Assembly: GCF_964199755.1 (NCBI RefSeq)
Contig: NC_133901.1
Coordinates: forward strand, 8,719,016 to 8,783,015
Reading direction: 5' to 3'
DNA: 64,000 bases
Source of the DNA: Larus michahellis
Taxonomy: Eukaryota; Chordata; Aves; Charadriiformes; Laridae
Under the pieces are notes generated by a model. That model made no database searches. It was not told the origin of the DNA and worked only from the letters and a program-made list of their open reading frames with translations. The translations under genes and the position numbers were made by a program. Positions within the stretch are counted from its first letter, which is position 1, and every line of letters begins with the position of its first letter. Below, in pieces: positions 48,801-60,850 of the stretch.

Positions 48801-51800
48801 CTGCTCAAACGTTTGCCCTGGCATAGTTTAGTAATGAATAAACTATAACATCGGTCTTGCCACATACAGCATATAACAAGGTGTGTAAAGAATTCAGGTG
48901 AAATAGGACTTGAGCAACAATGGTTACAAGCCATTTTACGAGGCCAATAAAACACAGTAAATATACTCAGCAACACTTAATAGATACCAGCATTATCTTC
49001 AAAGACTATGAAGAAAGAAGCAGCCCTGAAAACAAAATCAGAGGAAAGTCCATATGCAGGGTGGCATTTAGGAGTTTGTGGTTTTGTTTTTAAGTGCACG
49101 GTAACACTTTAAACTGCTTCTTCACTTAAGGTGTCAGCTCTGGCAACAGCTAACCAGATAACTTACAGCAGTTCTAAGCCCTAGAGAATCAAGCATACAT
49201 TTAAAGTATTGTTAGGAAATAATTAGTGACAACATAGAGAATAACAACCACAATATAGTCTGGGGAAAAAAAAATAAAGTTTTACTATGTGCTTGAGACT
49301 AGTAACCTTTTTCTTGGTAAGACTGAGTAATATTTTAAATAACTATCATTCTCCAATACAATTAATTTTAGAACACATTTTAAAAAAACTTACAAATTTT
49401 CTTTGCATTTCCAGCATACTGTTTCTCATATTTGACATCATCCTGTCCATTGCAAAAAAAGGTTCCCCAAAATCTGCATCCTGCTAAAAGCAAAGACATG
49501 AAAATTAAAACAAAGCCTTCTGGCTCTTCAAGTTCTGAGGCTGTTTTTTTTATGTGCGTTTTTAATGCAAATCAGACCATCAAAAATGGTTTTTACAGAC
49601 TGCAATTCACACACATAGACAAGCTAAAGTGCACCTTTTCAAATGAAAAATTGAAAGCTAGCATGGGGAGCTTGATTGGAGATATTAGAAAGACAGACGT
49701 GGAAGATTTGACACTCAAATATTAAAAATAAGCTCATTTTGTGGCCAATTTACAAGAAGTATTTTCATATATCTTCTAACCTAAATAGCTTCTGCTGTAA
49801 AAAGTACTATATGACTCTCCATAGCTTATAACCTATTGAAGATCAAATTATCTCTATTATGCAAATCCCTTAATGCACATGGAATCGCATTGAAAACGCA
49901 TCCCAGCGGACACAGCTGTTCTTTTGCAGGAGTAGTGTACATTACTCATAAAAGGGCACTGTGGAAAAATCAGAGAACCATAACTTGGTATTTTAATGGC
50001 AGCTTAATTACTTCATGCTATAGATGTATTCAACAAAACATTCATTCGTTATTTTTACATGAAAGCAGAAGATACAGTGTTGCATGAAGGATAGATACTA
50101 AGACAGGTTGACATGTACAGAATTTTTTTAATAGGATCTGTAGCTGATGGCATATACTGATGAAAGCTTCCTTTGCAAGAAAACAAAGCAAAATACAGAG
50201 ACAGGGAGACAGTAAGTAGGGAAAGGGTGAACTTTAAGTGACCATCTGGGAAGACAGCAATGTTGTCCCAAATGAGCTTCCTCCTCTGGGCTCCTCTCCA
50301 GTGCAGCAGGTGGTGAAGATAAAGATGACTTTCACCATGCCTTTTGTCTCCTACTATGGACTTTTCCTCAGGACCCTTTCAAACTCCCTACCGGGCTCCT
50401 GGTTTCCGACATGAGCAGCTCTGGTTGGAGTGCACTAGTTAAGTGCAAACACCACACACTGATTGTTTGGCGAGCTTTAGACACACATACACGTTGCTGC
50501 TTCCCAGGAGAACCGCTGTGCCACCACCACGAGCTGGTCCATAGGTACGTATGAGGCCATGAGAAAAGCACGGAAAACAGCTCCCAAGGGCTCTGCAAAA
50601 CCCAGCAGCTTTGGGAAAAGGCAGGCTGCTGGGCTGCACATAGCAGCCCTTTGCACTGCTAAGGCGCTACGAAATACCAGGATGCTAATTACAATAGCAA
50701 ACACCCCACGTTCCTCCAACTACTGGAAATATATAGAATTAAATTTAAATAAATTCATGTAAATAGTTATGTATTTAAAAGTTTAAAAATAAAACCTGCA
50801 GTTTAAGCACAAAACTAAGTAAAATTCAGGTATAGAAAATCTTCAATTTGTTTCTTGAGTAGCAAGAAAACCGAGTCCTTAAGGGCTATAAAAACCTCTG
50901 TGCAATAACTGTAGACAATTTAGGGCATCAAATCATTGCAAGTGTCAGTAACTCCAGAGAACTGCCTTCTACAGTTAGAAGTCTGGACGCTGACCAGTGA
51001 CATTACATAGTAATCAGCTGTAACTATGGAATTACGTGCCATAGATTGGGGCAAGGGGAGTAAAACCATAGCCTGTGCAGTTAATAGCAGAAGAACTTTG
51101 AGTAGCTAATACACTTTTTGCATACAGCAAGTTGCCAGTTTGTGCCTCAAATATATAACTGAACAAGTAATGCTTTTACATCTGAAAATTCAAAGACCCA
51201 TGCTTATTTTTACCTGCTCTGCAAGCGAGAGCCACACTCTAAGCTACTGGTTTTCAATCTGAGGATTCTTTAAAGACTTCCAAAGGAAGCAAAAACCTCC
51301 ATAAGGGTCATAACAATAAACTTGGTTTTCCTCAGGTACTTTTTACTTATCTTTTACAAGGTATTCCAGAGACCCCAACAAACCACAGCTGAAAACCATT
51401 CCAAGCCCAGTTCCACGGGAAATTCTGTCTCCAGAAGCTGGCCTGTCTTAGCTGTGACCAGTGCTACAGGTCTTATCGTTATCACAGACGCAAACACACT
51501 CCAAGCCACTAGCATCCATCTACAGGCAAAACTCAGAAGTTTGGAGTCTGTCTCCAGGGATTATTTCATGCATATCCATCAAACACCAATGGACACATGC
51601 CAAGTAGAAAAGCCAGCTGCTAAGTATTAACTTTTCCAGTCTTGATATCAGCATATTTAGTCTACCCCAGCATTTTCATTTAATAACAAAAAAATAATTT
51701 TAAATAAAAGAAATCTTTCTTGAATTATATTGTTCCATGTATCTAAACACCACCAAGAGCAGTTCACAAGCACACTGAGACTAGCCTTTGCCCATGCTTT

Positions 51801-54800
51801 AGTTATGCAGACAGTATACACATGCTAGGAAGAGCTACAAGGGTTATTGCTCCTGGGATACTAACCACTCTACCAAAGCCTGCAAAGGGCATGAGGGAGT
51901 AGCTTGTTGCCTGGAAGAAAAAGGACCAGCATCTTTTAGTTATTACACTTGTTACCAAACACAGCAAAAGTAATTTTCATATACAGTACACTTTCATAGT
52001 GCACTTTCATATACAGCAGGTGATTAAACATTTCCGATCAAATAAAAACAGTCACTGAAGTGGACCTTGGTAATTTACAATGTGCTACAACAATATAATA
52101 TGAAGTAGTCTCTGGGTATATGGAAGTAGTATGTTTATACTAATGATATTGGAAACTGATAGCTGTCACCACACTTAATAAGTCATACCCATATGTATGT
52201 ACTAAAAGTACTTAAAGCTAGAAGTTGAGAAACATTTGTATACCATAGCAACCTCTGTATTAAAATTATTTAAAACGTGACACGGTGCTTCAGACATCAC
52301 CCACTTTTCTGAAAACACTTCATTCTACTTATGCAACAGAGCCCCATCAATGAAAGTTGATTAAAATTAACAAATCAATAGTTCCTTTAACGTAAATTTA
52401 TGTAATTAAATTTCAGAAGGCTGGCATACAATTTTAGAGCTTAAAAAAATTAAGTGATGCAGCTGACCTGTTTGCAAGCACTCTTTAGGTATTACTAGAG
52501 ATTAATGTAAATATAAAAAGATATTTCTGTAAAATATCCATACATCCCTTGTGATAAACAAAAGGAAGTCTAGCTTGTCAGCAGTTTCAAAGGTCATTGC
52601 AAAGAAGTTCTAGGTAAATCTATAATCATATACAGAACCACATGGAGACAAATACCCCGTGAGCAAATTATATTCTTCTGCAGTTGTATAAATAGCTGTA
52701 ACTATAAACACCAGCAAATACAGTTTCTGTCTGACCAACTGATATTGAATATCCCTATATGAGATGCTGGAAAACACACTGATGTTTCCAGGAAACAAAG
52801 ATGGGAGAGATATATAAAAGCCTACCTAAAGAAAGACTGGTTAGACAGAACTACCAAGCACTTTACAATAACTAAGTACAAAAGAAAGGAATTACCAGAT
52901 TCTTGAATACCTTTATGAACTCTGATTGCAGTTCTGTTTAATATGTAGTGGCAGGAAAGAATATACCAAGTGCAAAAGGATATCCTCAGAAAGAATAAAG
53001 TTGTTAGTCATAAAAAGTTTATAAACTCTATTTTAGAATACATCCTAAAAGCTGTTAAATAGTTGCCCAAGATACATTACGATGAGATATCCAAACAAAA
53101 CCGAATGATGGTATCTCTTAAGTTGTTTTACCCCAATCCTCCTCCTCCTTGTATCCTTTCCTCCTCCTTCCCTCCCTCCAAAAGGCTAAAAGTTGACACT
53201 GCAAACCTCTTTGAGAAAGGAAAAGCATTTTCAAATTTGAATGCTATATTGATGCACATTGAGGTGTTGCAAGAAATTCTGTTCCTTGCAAAGTAGTTTT
53301 AGGCAGGCTATAGTTTACTAAACATTGAATTACAACACCAGTAATCAGTATGAGTAATTTTAACAAAGTATATCTTACATGGTAGTAAAGATATCCATCT
53401 TTTCTTACATAAAAATCTAATTATTTTAAGTGTTTGAATAATCTCTTGAGGGAAGCCAGTAAAAGCAGTTTGAGACTACAACAAGGCTCAAATAATCAGT
53501 GTTGAGTCTGCCGTGACATCTGACAACTCTTAGGTGAAACATGAGGAAGATTAAAAGATACTGGAAAGATTTTAGCAGGTGTGGAATTCTTTTGTGCTTA
53601 TCAAAATAACACAGCACTCTTGCACCTTTAACTCCCCTCTGTAACCACAGATAAAGGTTTTCTATGCCTTACATTTTTCCCCACTGCCAAAACCAAGGGA
53701 TACAAACCCCTCAAGATACTAGAGTAAGGTTTAACATTTTCTAAAGGATAAGAAGTCTGATCTGGTTTTATGCATCTATTGAACCAAGGCCTAAGAATCT
53801 GCTTCAGTAAAGGAAAGATCGTGCCCTAATTAGATACAGCAACATCTATATTTGAAACTAACTGGCAATGTATGAGCACAGAGGAAAGAATCTGACAGTT
53901 ACCCTTTTGACTTGTAGGTGACAGTCCGTGTTTCAGCTATGCTTATTAAGCTCTAACTATCTAGGCTTGAACAACCACCACCAAAGCTGGCTGAGTTCCA
54001 CAAGCCCTTGTAATCTGTTTTGTCTTCCAACTGTTTTTTAAAATCTAGTGTGGTTCATTATAGTAAGAGATCATTCAGCTGCAAAATGTTTAGCCTGGTG
54101 GAGGGAAAGGAACCAACTTCAAACATATATCCTCTCTAAACACAGCAATTAGATAAGGAAGCCTAAGATATAGTTGTCCTGCATGCCCAGAGAGCTGAAA
54201 AGATACTTTATGTAAAACACAGGTCATTGCCAGCTTCTCAGTTTCAGTGGTAGTTTACAGAAATACTAGGTTTTGTATCATTTTCCCTGACCTTTAATTC
54301 TTACAGTCTTATATCTAGAGAAAACATTAAGAATCAGACCAAATACAGAATGCAAAGCCTTTATTCACAGTTGCGAAATTGAAACAGGTTTAATATATCT
54401 GTGTAAATACTATTTAAGTGTTTGAAACACAGGTTTGTGTTAAATCAAACTAACATAAATACCTAGACAAAAGATACTAAAGTGCAAAATGAAGGCATAA
54501 ACATATCAAGGTATTTTTTTCAGTAAAGTTAGCATGAAAAGGAAGTAAGTGTTCAGAGAAGGCTCTGTCATTGGACAGTTTTAATGCCTTTCTGTAATAG
54601 AAACATTTATTACATAGTATTTATTAAACCAAACATTTGACAAATATGTTTAGTTTGTTTCATAGAATATTGTATATTCAACGTTCAATAACATACGGAC
54701 TTGTTATTAGTGCTAACAGAAGTTTGTTAGTGTCAAGTAACAGGCCATTAAGGAACCAAAAGAGAGAGATTATTCACATTTTACTCCGTGCTGAAACACT

Positions 54801-57800
54801 CTGACCAAGGTTGCAATAACTGAGCCAGGTCTCTGTTTCCACTGGACCAAGTTTAACAGACATGGAAATGTGAAGCCAACTAAATTACCAGTAAATGCAA
54901 ATTCCATGTAGCAATCCTTAGAGATTAAGAAACTACTTACTCTGCGATTTCCTCTTACAGCAACCTGAGATTCCTGGCGTGCTCTTCGATCTACTGTTCT
55001 CTCCCCACCATCTGTTATACTGAGAAATGGATCTCGTCCAAAAGGATCAGAAAAGCTTCTCATCATCTGCCGCATATATTCATGGTGCGCAGCAAAAGGA
55101 TCACTGAAAATGAGATATTTCACATAGAAAGTCATTGGAGTTTATTCCGAGCTACATACAATGACTCTGAAATTTTTAAAACTCAATTTTTAAAATTATT
55201 CCATATGGTTCTTTATTCAAATTCTTTTTTTTTTTTTTTCTTAATAGGACCCAACTGGGTAATCTCCTGTTCCTCACAGTCTCTCACTTCTTTCACTTTT
55301 CTTCCCATCTTGCAGGTTAGTTGGGTGTTTTAGTTCTTCTGTCTTCATTGCTCTCCCATGCTCTTGGGTGTCCATATTGCTTTTTGTCTTTCCTCATCTT
55401 TTCCAAAAATATTCCATCCTTTGCAGCCACCTTTCACTCCAGACTATGTTTACTGTCTGCCAGGAACTATAAAACTGACCTATATTATCACTTCTTCTAC
55501 CTCCAACCCCTGATATTTAAAGAATTCTCCCCCTGCCCTTTCCTTTACTTTCATCTTCCAAAGCTTAGCACAGTACTACTCACCGAACCCATTGTGTCCC
55601 ACTAGATTCCTCCCCTCGGCCCCCAAATTTATTTTCTGGTCACTCCCATTCTACTTCTCATCCTCAAAAACGTATACCATCATCTAAACTCAAGCCAGCT
55701 CCATCTCCTTTAATTTAGTCACCCACTATTGCATCTTTGCCTTCCCTTTCCCACGAATCATGTTCTTGCATCCCTTTTGCTTGCTTAGGAAAAAGGATTC
55801 TTACTGGCTTTTTGCTTTCCTGTTAGTTCTCACCCCGCCTTTTTTCTCCTCTTTCTAAACGCTCAACCTGTTTCCAGAATCCTACAGAACCCCATCAGTA
55901 ATCCCAAAGCTTGGCTTGCAGGTAAAACATTGCTGAAGTTGCTCTCCATTATTACTTACTTAATTCTTTGCATTCTCTAATTTGGACAAGAACAAAATAT
56001 TTCTAACTGAGGCCAAAAGAGGAGCAAAATATTATTTTGTCAGAAGCACAATATATGATCAGTACTGTTGCCTGTGGTCCAAGGCTACAAATTACTACTT
56101 CATACAAAAAACATGCTTCATTTCCTTCCTTCATCTCCAGTCTAATTTTCCCCTTTGCTATTCCGCTGAAAGGCACTTTATTAACATTAACAGTCATTTC
56201 CCAGGTATGTTTACTTAGACTTAATAGCACCTCATCTTCCTTCCTATCAGTTTCCTGGCACTCCCCAGACACCTCATACCCTCATTCTGTCCAGGACACT
56301 GCAACCTTTCCCATGACATCTCATCCTCCACGAAGAAAAGCTTCAGGCTGTTCCTCTGACTTCTTCAAGACCCAATTGTCTCTTGAAAGCCTCCTGAACA
56401 GCTTTTCTGTTCTCCCCACCCCTTATCTCCAGTCCCATAAAAGCTAGTTTCCACACCATGTGGCCACTTTGATCTCTGTGCTTTGCACTTTCTCTTCTTG
56501 GGCTAAAGTTGCTTTTTTCCCCCCCCTTTTTAAGTGAAAAAGAAATAAGGTTACGAACATAATGCTGGATTAATTTTCAAACACGATTTTTTAATCCAAC
56601 AATATCTCTTTAAGCTTTGCAACATACTTAACTCACTCCAATGCAGACAGACCTTTATAGTTTAGAAGTAGTTTTACCGTTGTCATTAAGCAGACCCTAA
56701 TCTACCCCACTCACATGACTACTAGCTTTAACTTCGGTCCTAATGTGATAAGCAGCTTGCACACAGCAAGTGTCCCCTCACTTTTCACAGGATGAAGAAC
56801 AGATGGAAAAAGTCTCTACACAAGCCAAAATGAGGGAGGCACACAAGCACTACCACAGTATGTGCAGTCTTCCATCAAATCTGTTTTGACACCACAAACT
56901 TCAGATAGGTTTGGTTATCAAAACACAAATAAATATGAATGGTATTCCACCAGTAACTTATGCATAACAAAATTTCTTCCCAGTCCCTTCCAGTTCAAAA
57001 GCAGTAGGACACTCATAAAATAAGCTATCTACAGCACCTCATATGCAAAACAAGATTCCATAGATGTAATATAGATACTAAAAACTGGTTGAATTTAGTG
57101 TGTGTAACATGCTGTAATATATGTCGCCTGACATAAAATAATGCTTCATACCTTCCGAAATTGTCCTTTTTGCCTTATTTCAATTTCTTTGGCAGCTTCT
57201 CTTGGCCTTTCACCCTCCACTACATCTATTTCATACACTCATACCTGCATCTTAAACAGTGGAGTTCTGTTGTTGTTGCTGCTTTTTTTTTTAAAAAAAA
57301 AAAAAAAGAAAAGGTCTGTGAAACAATTTTTAAGTACAGCTTCTTACTATCAGAGATAGGGGAAGTAAGATATATTCCCTAGGAACATTTTAGGGAGCCA
57401 TTCATAAAAGAAAAAAATCTAGTGTTGTCAAGCCTCGAAAGAAATACTACTATTTCGGTAGGGCAAAACCAACGGAAAGTCAACAGAGAATCTATCTGGA
57501 AGACAAGGTTTCCAAGGAATTAAGATCTACCACGTTGATGGCTCTGATGACTAAAATTCAAACCATAACTACAAAAGTACAAAAGGAGTACGTCACCCTT
57601 ACAGGAAAAAAAAAAAAAATATAAAACAAGTCAAAGTCTCCCCAGTAGAGGATGCAAGATTTTAAATTCTTTGTTCAAATCACAGATTTTATAGGATGGC
57701 AACAGGTGGAATGTGTCCTACTTCAATTACTATTGATCACATCTGACTTAAAATCTGACCTTTTTTAGAGGGAGGGTTGGGGAGGGAAGATACTTTTGAT

Positions 57801-60406
57801 GAGACAGACATATTTCTGCACACTTTGCACTATTATATCATAAGAGCGATGGGGAAGAAGAGAGGGGGTTCTATAAGGGTTTTGCACACGGAATTTGTGC
57901 CTTTCACGTGTTAAGCACTGTAAGTTATTTTCAAAATTAAGTCCTGAATGGAGACAAACGATTTATACATTTGTTGTTCCATTATTCCGCAGTAACAAAA
58001 TTTTATCTAATAAGTAGTTGATCTGACCTTCACCTGACATTCAGGTGTTTGCAGGGATCAATAAAGGGAACAAAAATGTTCAGCCTCTCAGATCATTGCA
58101 GTCTCAAACAAGTATGTCTACTCTACAGAGAAAGAGATTTAAAAGGCTGATGCTGCTAACACAGATGCAAGTGAGGATTTCCACTAAGATGCACCTCACT
58201 TGGTAAGTTCTTGTATGATTCAGGCTTAAGGCTCTATGTTCCAGCTGAAACCTTTCACAGTGTTACAGTAAAAACACAACGTTATTCCTTACTTGAGTGT
58301 ATGTTTCTGGTCAGTTGACAATCAGTGTCCTAGAACAATAAATTCAGTTAACTATTTTTGAAAACTGTACTTGCTATTATATATATATATTTTTTTCCCC
58401 TTAGGAAGTTGCGTAAGCCTGAAATTGCAGAAACACACTGGATATAACACCTGGAACAATAAAACAAGAGCTGAGCATTGGTAAATTAAAACAGATGCCA
58501 ACTGCACTTGGCAGAGAAGATGCAACTTCTGCACCTGTCCAGGCTATTTGGGATGAAACTCAGCTGGGCCTGGGCAGCCCTTGGCTGACTGACCAGCACT
58601 TCCCCAGGGCAGCTGCTCACAGAGACATTTCTTTTAACCCAGGCACTATTTCCAGTTCAGCAGTCAAAACCTCTCCTTCTGAGGCAACAGAAGCTCAGTA
58701 TTACACTATTTTGGAAGCTAATCTTATCTGAAGTAATAAGCTGATTTCCTTAACCATATGCAAAACAGACTTACAAGGACAGTGCCAAGGAAATGAATCT
58801 CAGTATCAGTCTCTCTCATCTCTCTCACACACACTCCCTTCCTCTTATCTTCTGTAATCTTCCCTCGCCACCCCCCCCCAATTTAAACTGCATCTGCAGC
58901 TACAATAAAAATGAATAAATAAGAGGAGAGCAACTGATATTTTAAAAGCACACTACGAATTACTACAAACAAGAATTTCCTTTTTTATTTTCATTTCATG
59001 CAGAGGATTTGCATAGTGCACTTTCTGCATAGTGTATCCTGCACACAACAGGTGAATTGTTATAATAGCATGCATATTCCTAGAAACCAAGTGTACTAAT
59101 CCACCTTGCACAGCTTTAGAAACTGTCCCACCGCTAGTAACGTGCTTTTGCAGCGAAGCAGTAGATTCTCCTTTAAGAGGTGCAAATGCAGCCTCAGCTA
59201 GAATATCCTGTAACTAAGAGATACAGTCAACAAACCCACATCACAAGGCCTGATGCGATACCCCTCCTTGTCCGCCCACCTGCATTACTCCTTATCTTTG
59301 CTTGTAATTAAGCTCCATGTAGTTTTTCTAAAGACGTGGTACTTACTAAAATCGTTCAGACTCCTCTGAGTTCTCTGATCCCAGTCTTACCCGCTACAGA
59401 TTACAGCTTCTGACAAAAAGACACAAAGTGGGGCCAGACTAGATACTTCAGCAGTTTCGGCTATCTCAGCACTCTATGGGAGCATTTACACAACACTACT
59501 TAGATTTATGTTCCAGTGGCAAAAGAAGATTCCCAGCAGGAATAAACTGATTTCAGGGTTGAAAACATAGATGTGCTTTACCCCCAGCACAACCACTGTG
59601 CCCGCGGTATAGAAATTAAAAAAAAAACAAAAACAAAAACATCTGCTGAGCCAAAGCATCGACATCCGTTCAGGAAATCGGTACAAGGAGAGAGTTTGCC
59701 TTTACTGATGTCACACACACACTTACACAGTTTTAACACAAGAACACCCGGTGTGGTCTTTAGCGTGTGCATTGACAACAGGAGCTCACAGACAGCCTAC
59801 AGTAAAAAAAATAAATAAATCCAGAAAGGCTAGAATCCAGCACCTGCCCACTTTTTAAGAAACTGAAGAGAAAACCAAAACTCAAAAAACAAAACTCAAG
59901 AAACTCAAAGCAACGGAGGTGAAGATTTCTTCTCAGTAGATGTCACTAAGAAATTAAGTTTTTTGCTGCACTGTGAGACAGTAAATATTACAAGCATTAC
60001 TGAAGAGGGGAGTAAGAGACAAGACCCTGATGTTTAAAATCACTGGCAAGAATTTAACCTCTACAAAGCTTTAAAGGACACTCCGCACCTTCGCTCGCTT
60101 GGGGTAACCAGAGAAGCACGGCCGTGACCCACACCGGCGGTTTAACCCCGCACGGGGCGACAAGACCCTCGAATCGCTCCCTCAGGCGGCGGCCTCCCGG
60201 CCGCCCGCTCAGACCCCGGCCGCCCGCTCAGACCCCGGCCGCCCCCTCAGACCCCGGCCGCCCCCTCAGACCCCCGCGGCGCTGGGGCCCCGAGGCCCGC
60301 CGCCCGCCAGCCCGACCCGTCTCCCCCGGCGGCGGGAAGACCCTGGCCGGCCCCCTCACCGGAAGAAGGGATCCTCCTCGAAGCAGCGCCCCAAGCCCCC
60401 GAACAT
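45762..60406 (-). CDS. MLF1: MLF1 (myeloid leukemia factor 1), complete, seven constitutive coding exons
   Basis: Coding exons on the minus strand are 60406-60360, 55103-54941, 49480-49394, 48536-48408, 47321-47162, 46564-46432 and 45864-45762, 822 nt, giving 273 aa plus stop (human 268). A 45-nt cassette exon at 51910-51866 would give 288 aa. MLF1 is a nucleo-cytoplasmic adaptor that binds 14-3-3 proteins and is found in ciliated cells and in haematopoietic regulation; in man it is fused to NPM1 in some leukaemias. The 14-3-3 site RSFSDP puts Ser at residue 34, as in the human protein. The MLF core follows (SSSSVMTYSKVGDEPPKVFQ, KMAIGHHIHDRAHVIKKSKN, FINLDE, FDEEWQKEI). The tail is basic. 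Lengths and the chicken-like ends argue against MLF2. No frame break is seen. Confidence 0.95.
46104..46322 (+). mobile_element. Short CR1 LINE 3' fragment in MLF1 intron 6
   Basis: About 220 bp; the + strand reads FLTVRVVSPWPRLPREAVAA and continues as the end of CR1 ORF2, and it closes with ATGATTCTAT. It is antisense to MLF1 and ends 110 bp from the exon 6 donor. The short intron holds little else. Confidence 0.92.
46432..46564 (-). CDS. MLF1: MLF1 coding exon 6
   Basis: 133 nt, 44 codons plus two bases (FDEEWQKEIMKFKPSRTR). Acceptor TTTTTCAG, donor GTAAAA. Confidence 0.94.
46651..46725. mobile_element. Possible hAT-type DNA transposon terminal fragment
   Basis: CAGTGTTTTTTAAACTTGTG followed by GTCTGTGA has the look of the CAGTGGTTCTCAAACTT end of hAT/Charlie elements. 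No matching second end was seen nearby. In MLF1 intron 5. Confidence 0.35.
47162..47321 (-). CDS. MLF1: MLF1 coding exon 5
   Basis: 160 nt, 53 codons plus one base (VKETRKALRDSESGLQKMAI, GHHIHDRAHVIKKS), the best conserved MLF segment. Acceptor TTGTACAG, donor GTATGT. Confidence 0.96.
48408..48536 (-). CDS. MLF1: MLF1 coding exon 4
   Basis: 129 nt, 43 codons (SSSSVMTYSKVGDEPPKVFQ, ending TRTAPGG). Acceptor GCTTGTAG, donor GTAAGT, phase 0. Confidence 0.95.
49394..49480 (-). CDS. MLF1: MLF1 coding exon 3
   Basis: 87 nt, 29 codons (DADFGEPFFAMDRMMSNMRN...). Acceptor TTTTAGCAG is a NAGNAG tandem: use of the first AG would start the exon at 49483 and add one Gln. Donor GTAAGT after TTT. Confidence 0.92.
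51246..51400. mobile_element. Possible short non-autonomous hAT-like element
   Basis: About 155 bp flanked by inverted ends: ACTGGTTTTCAATCTG on the left, and ATGGTTTTCAGCTGTGG read inward from the right. No coding capacity. In the intron between the MLF1 cassette exon and exon 3. The inverted ends are imperfect, so this is tentative. Confidence 0.4.
51866..51910 (-). CDS. MLF1: Probable MLF1 cassette exon (15 codons)
   Basis: 45 nt, phase 0 at both ends, coding ATSYSLMPFAGFGRV. It has a strong acceptor (CCTTTTTCTTCCAG) and a fair donor (GTTAGT). Both neighbours are phase 0, so it can be skipped or kept without a frame change. The Met-Pro-Phe-Gly-Phe-Gly text is like the middle region of MLF-family proteins. 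Inferred by eye; no transcript evidence. Confidence 0.6.
54941..55103 (-). CDS. MLF1: MLF1 coding exon 2
   Basis: 163 nt, residues 16-70, with MRQMMRSFSDPFGRDPFLS (14-3-3 site) and an Arg-rich end (VDRRARQES). Acceptor CATTTTCAG, donor GTAAGT, phase 0 at its 3' end. Confidence 0.94.
55104..60359 (-). other. MLF1: MLF1 intron 1
   Basis: 5.26 kb. The part at about 55.2-56.5 kb is strikingly pyrimidine-rich on the + strand. Short poly(A)/poly(T) runs and (CA)/(TA) tracts follow at 57.3, 57.6, 58.4 and 59.6-59.9 kb. No exon of another gene is recognised. Confidence 0.65.
60195..60272 (+). repeat. Four-unit 19-20-bp tandem repeat in MLF1 intron 1
   Basis: Four near-identical copies of a unit built on CTCAGACCCCGGCCGCCC, starting 90 bp inside the intron, within the CpG island. 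Confidence 0.88.
60360..60406 (-). CDS. MLF1: MLF1 coding exon 1
   Basis: 47 nt, residues 1-15 plus two bases (MFGGLGRCFEEDPFF). ATG context AGCCATG with G at -3. Donor GTGAGG. Lies in a CpG island. Confidence 0.93.
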
Positions 60407-60562
60407 GGCTGCGACTCGGACGGTGCGAGCAGTGTGAGCGCCACCGGCCCCGCCAGCGCCTCGCGGCAGCACCCGCTGCCCCACGTGACGCCCGCGAGCC
60501 CCGCCCACTGGCCGCCGCGGCGGTGACGAAGCCGAGCGGGGCGGGGCTCGGCGGGGGTGGCC

Positions 60563-60576
60563 GTTGCCGTGGCAAC
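60563..60576. promoter_or_regulatory. MLF1: RFX X-box motif in the MLF1 promoter
   Basis: GTTGCC-GT-GGCAAC: a perfect 6-bp inverted repeat with a 2-bp spacer, fitting the X-box consensus GTNRCC(0-3N)RGYAAC. It lies 157 bp upstream of the ATG. RFX factors use such sites at ciliary genes, and MLF1 is reported among genes expressed in ciliated cells. Confidence 0.8.
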
Positions 60577-60850
60577 CGGCGCCGCCGCAGCCCCGCTCCA
60601 GAAGGTTCGGCCCAGAGCCCGCTGCGGGGCCCGGCGGGGAGAGGGGGCAGCCGTACGCGTGGAGCCCCACGCTGCTCCTCGAGCTGCCGCTCCCCAAGCC
60701 CCGGCGAGGCGGCGGGGCCCGGCTCGGCCCGGCCCGGCGTGGCTTGTGGGGGTGCAGGCCCCGGCCGGGAGCAGGCCCGGCCTCCACCCCAGCTCCTGTC
60801 AGGCATTTGCGGGTGGCCGCTGCCCCCCGCTGCCGCGTCCTTATCAGTCT

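Larger units (their letters stand above)
49484..54940 (-). other. MLF1: MLF1 intron between exons 2 and 3
   Basis: 5.5 kb, AT-rich, split by the probable cassette exon at 51866-51910. Apart from the hAT-like element, I see no other exon, RNA gene or recognisable repeat. Confidence 0.65.
60130..60850 (-). promoter_or_regulatory. MLF1: MLF1 CpG-island promoter
   Basis: About 700 bp of CpG-dense DNA around exon 1, without a TATA box. It contains an X-box at 60563-60576 and a CACGTGAC E-box/CRE-like site at about 60482-60489. Confidence 0.75.
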
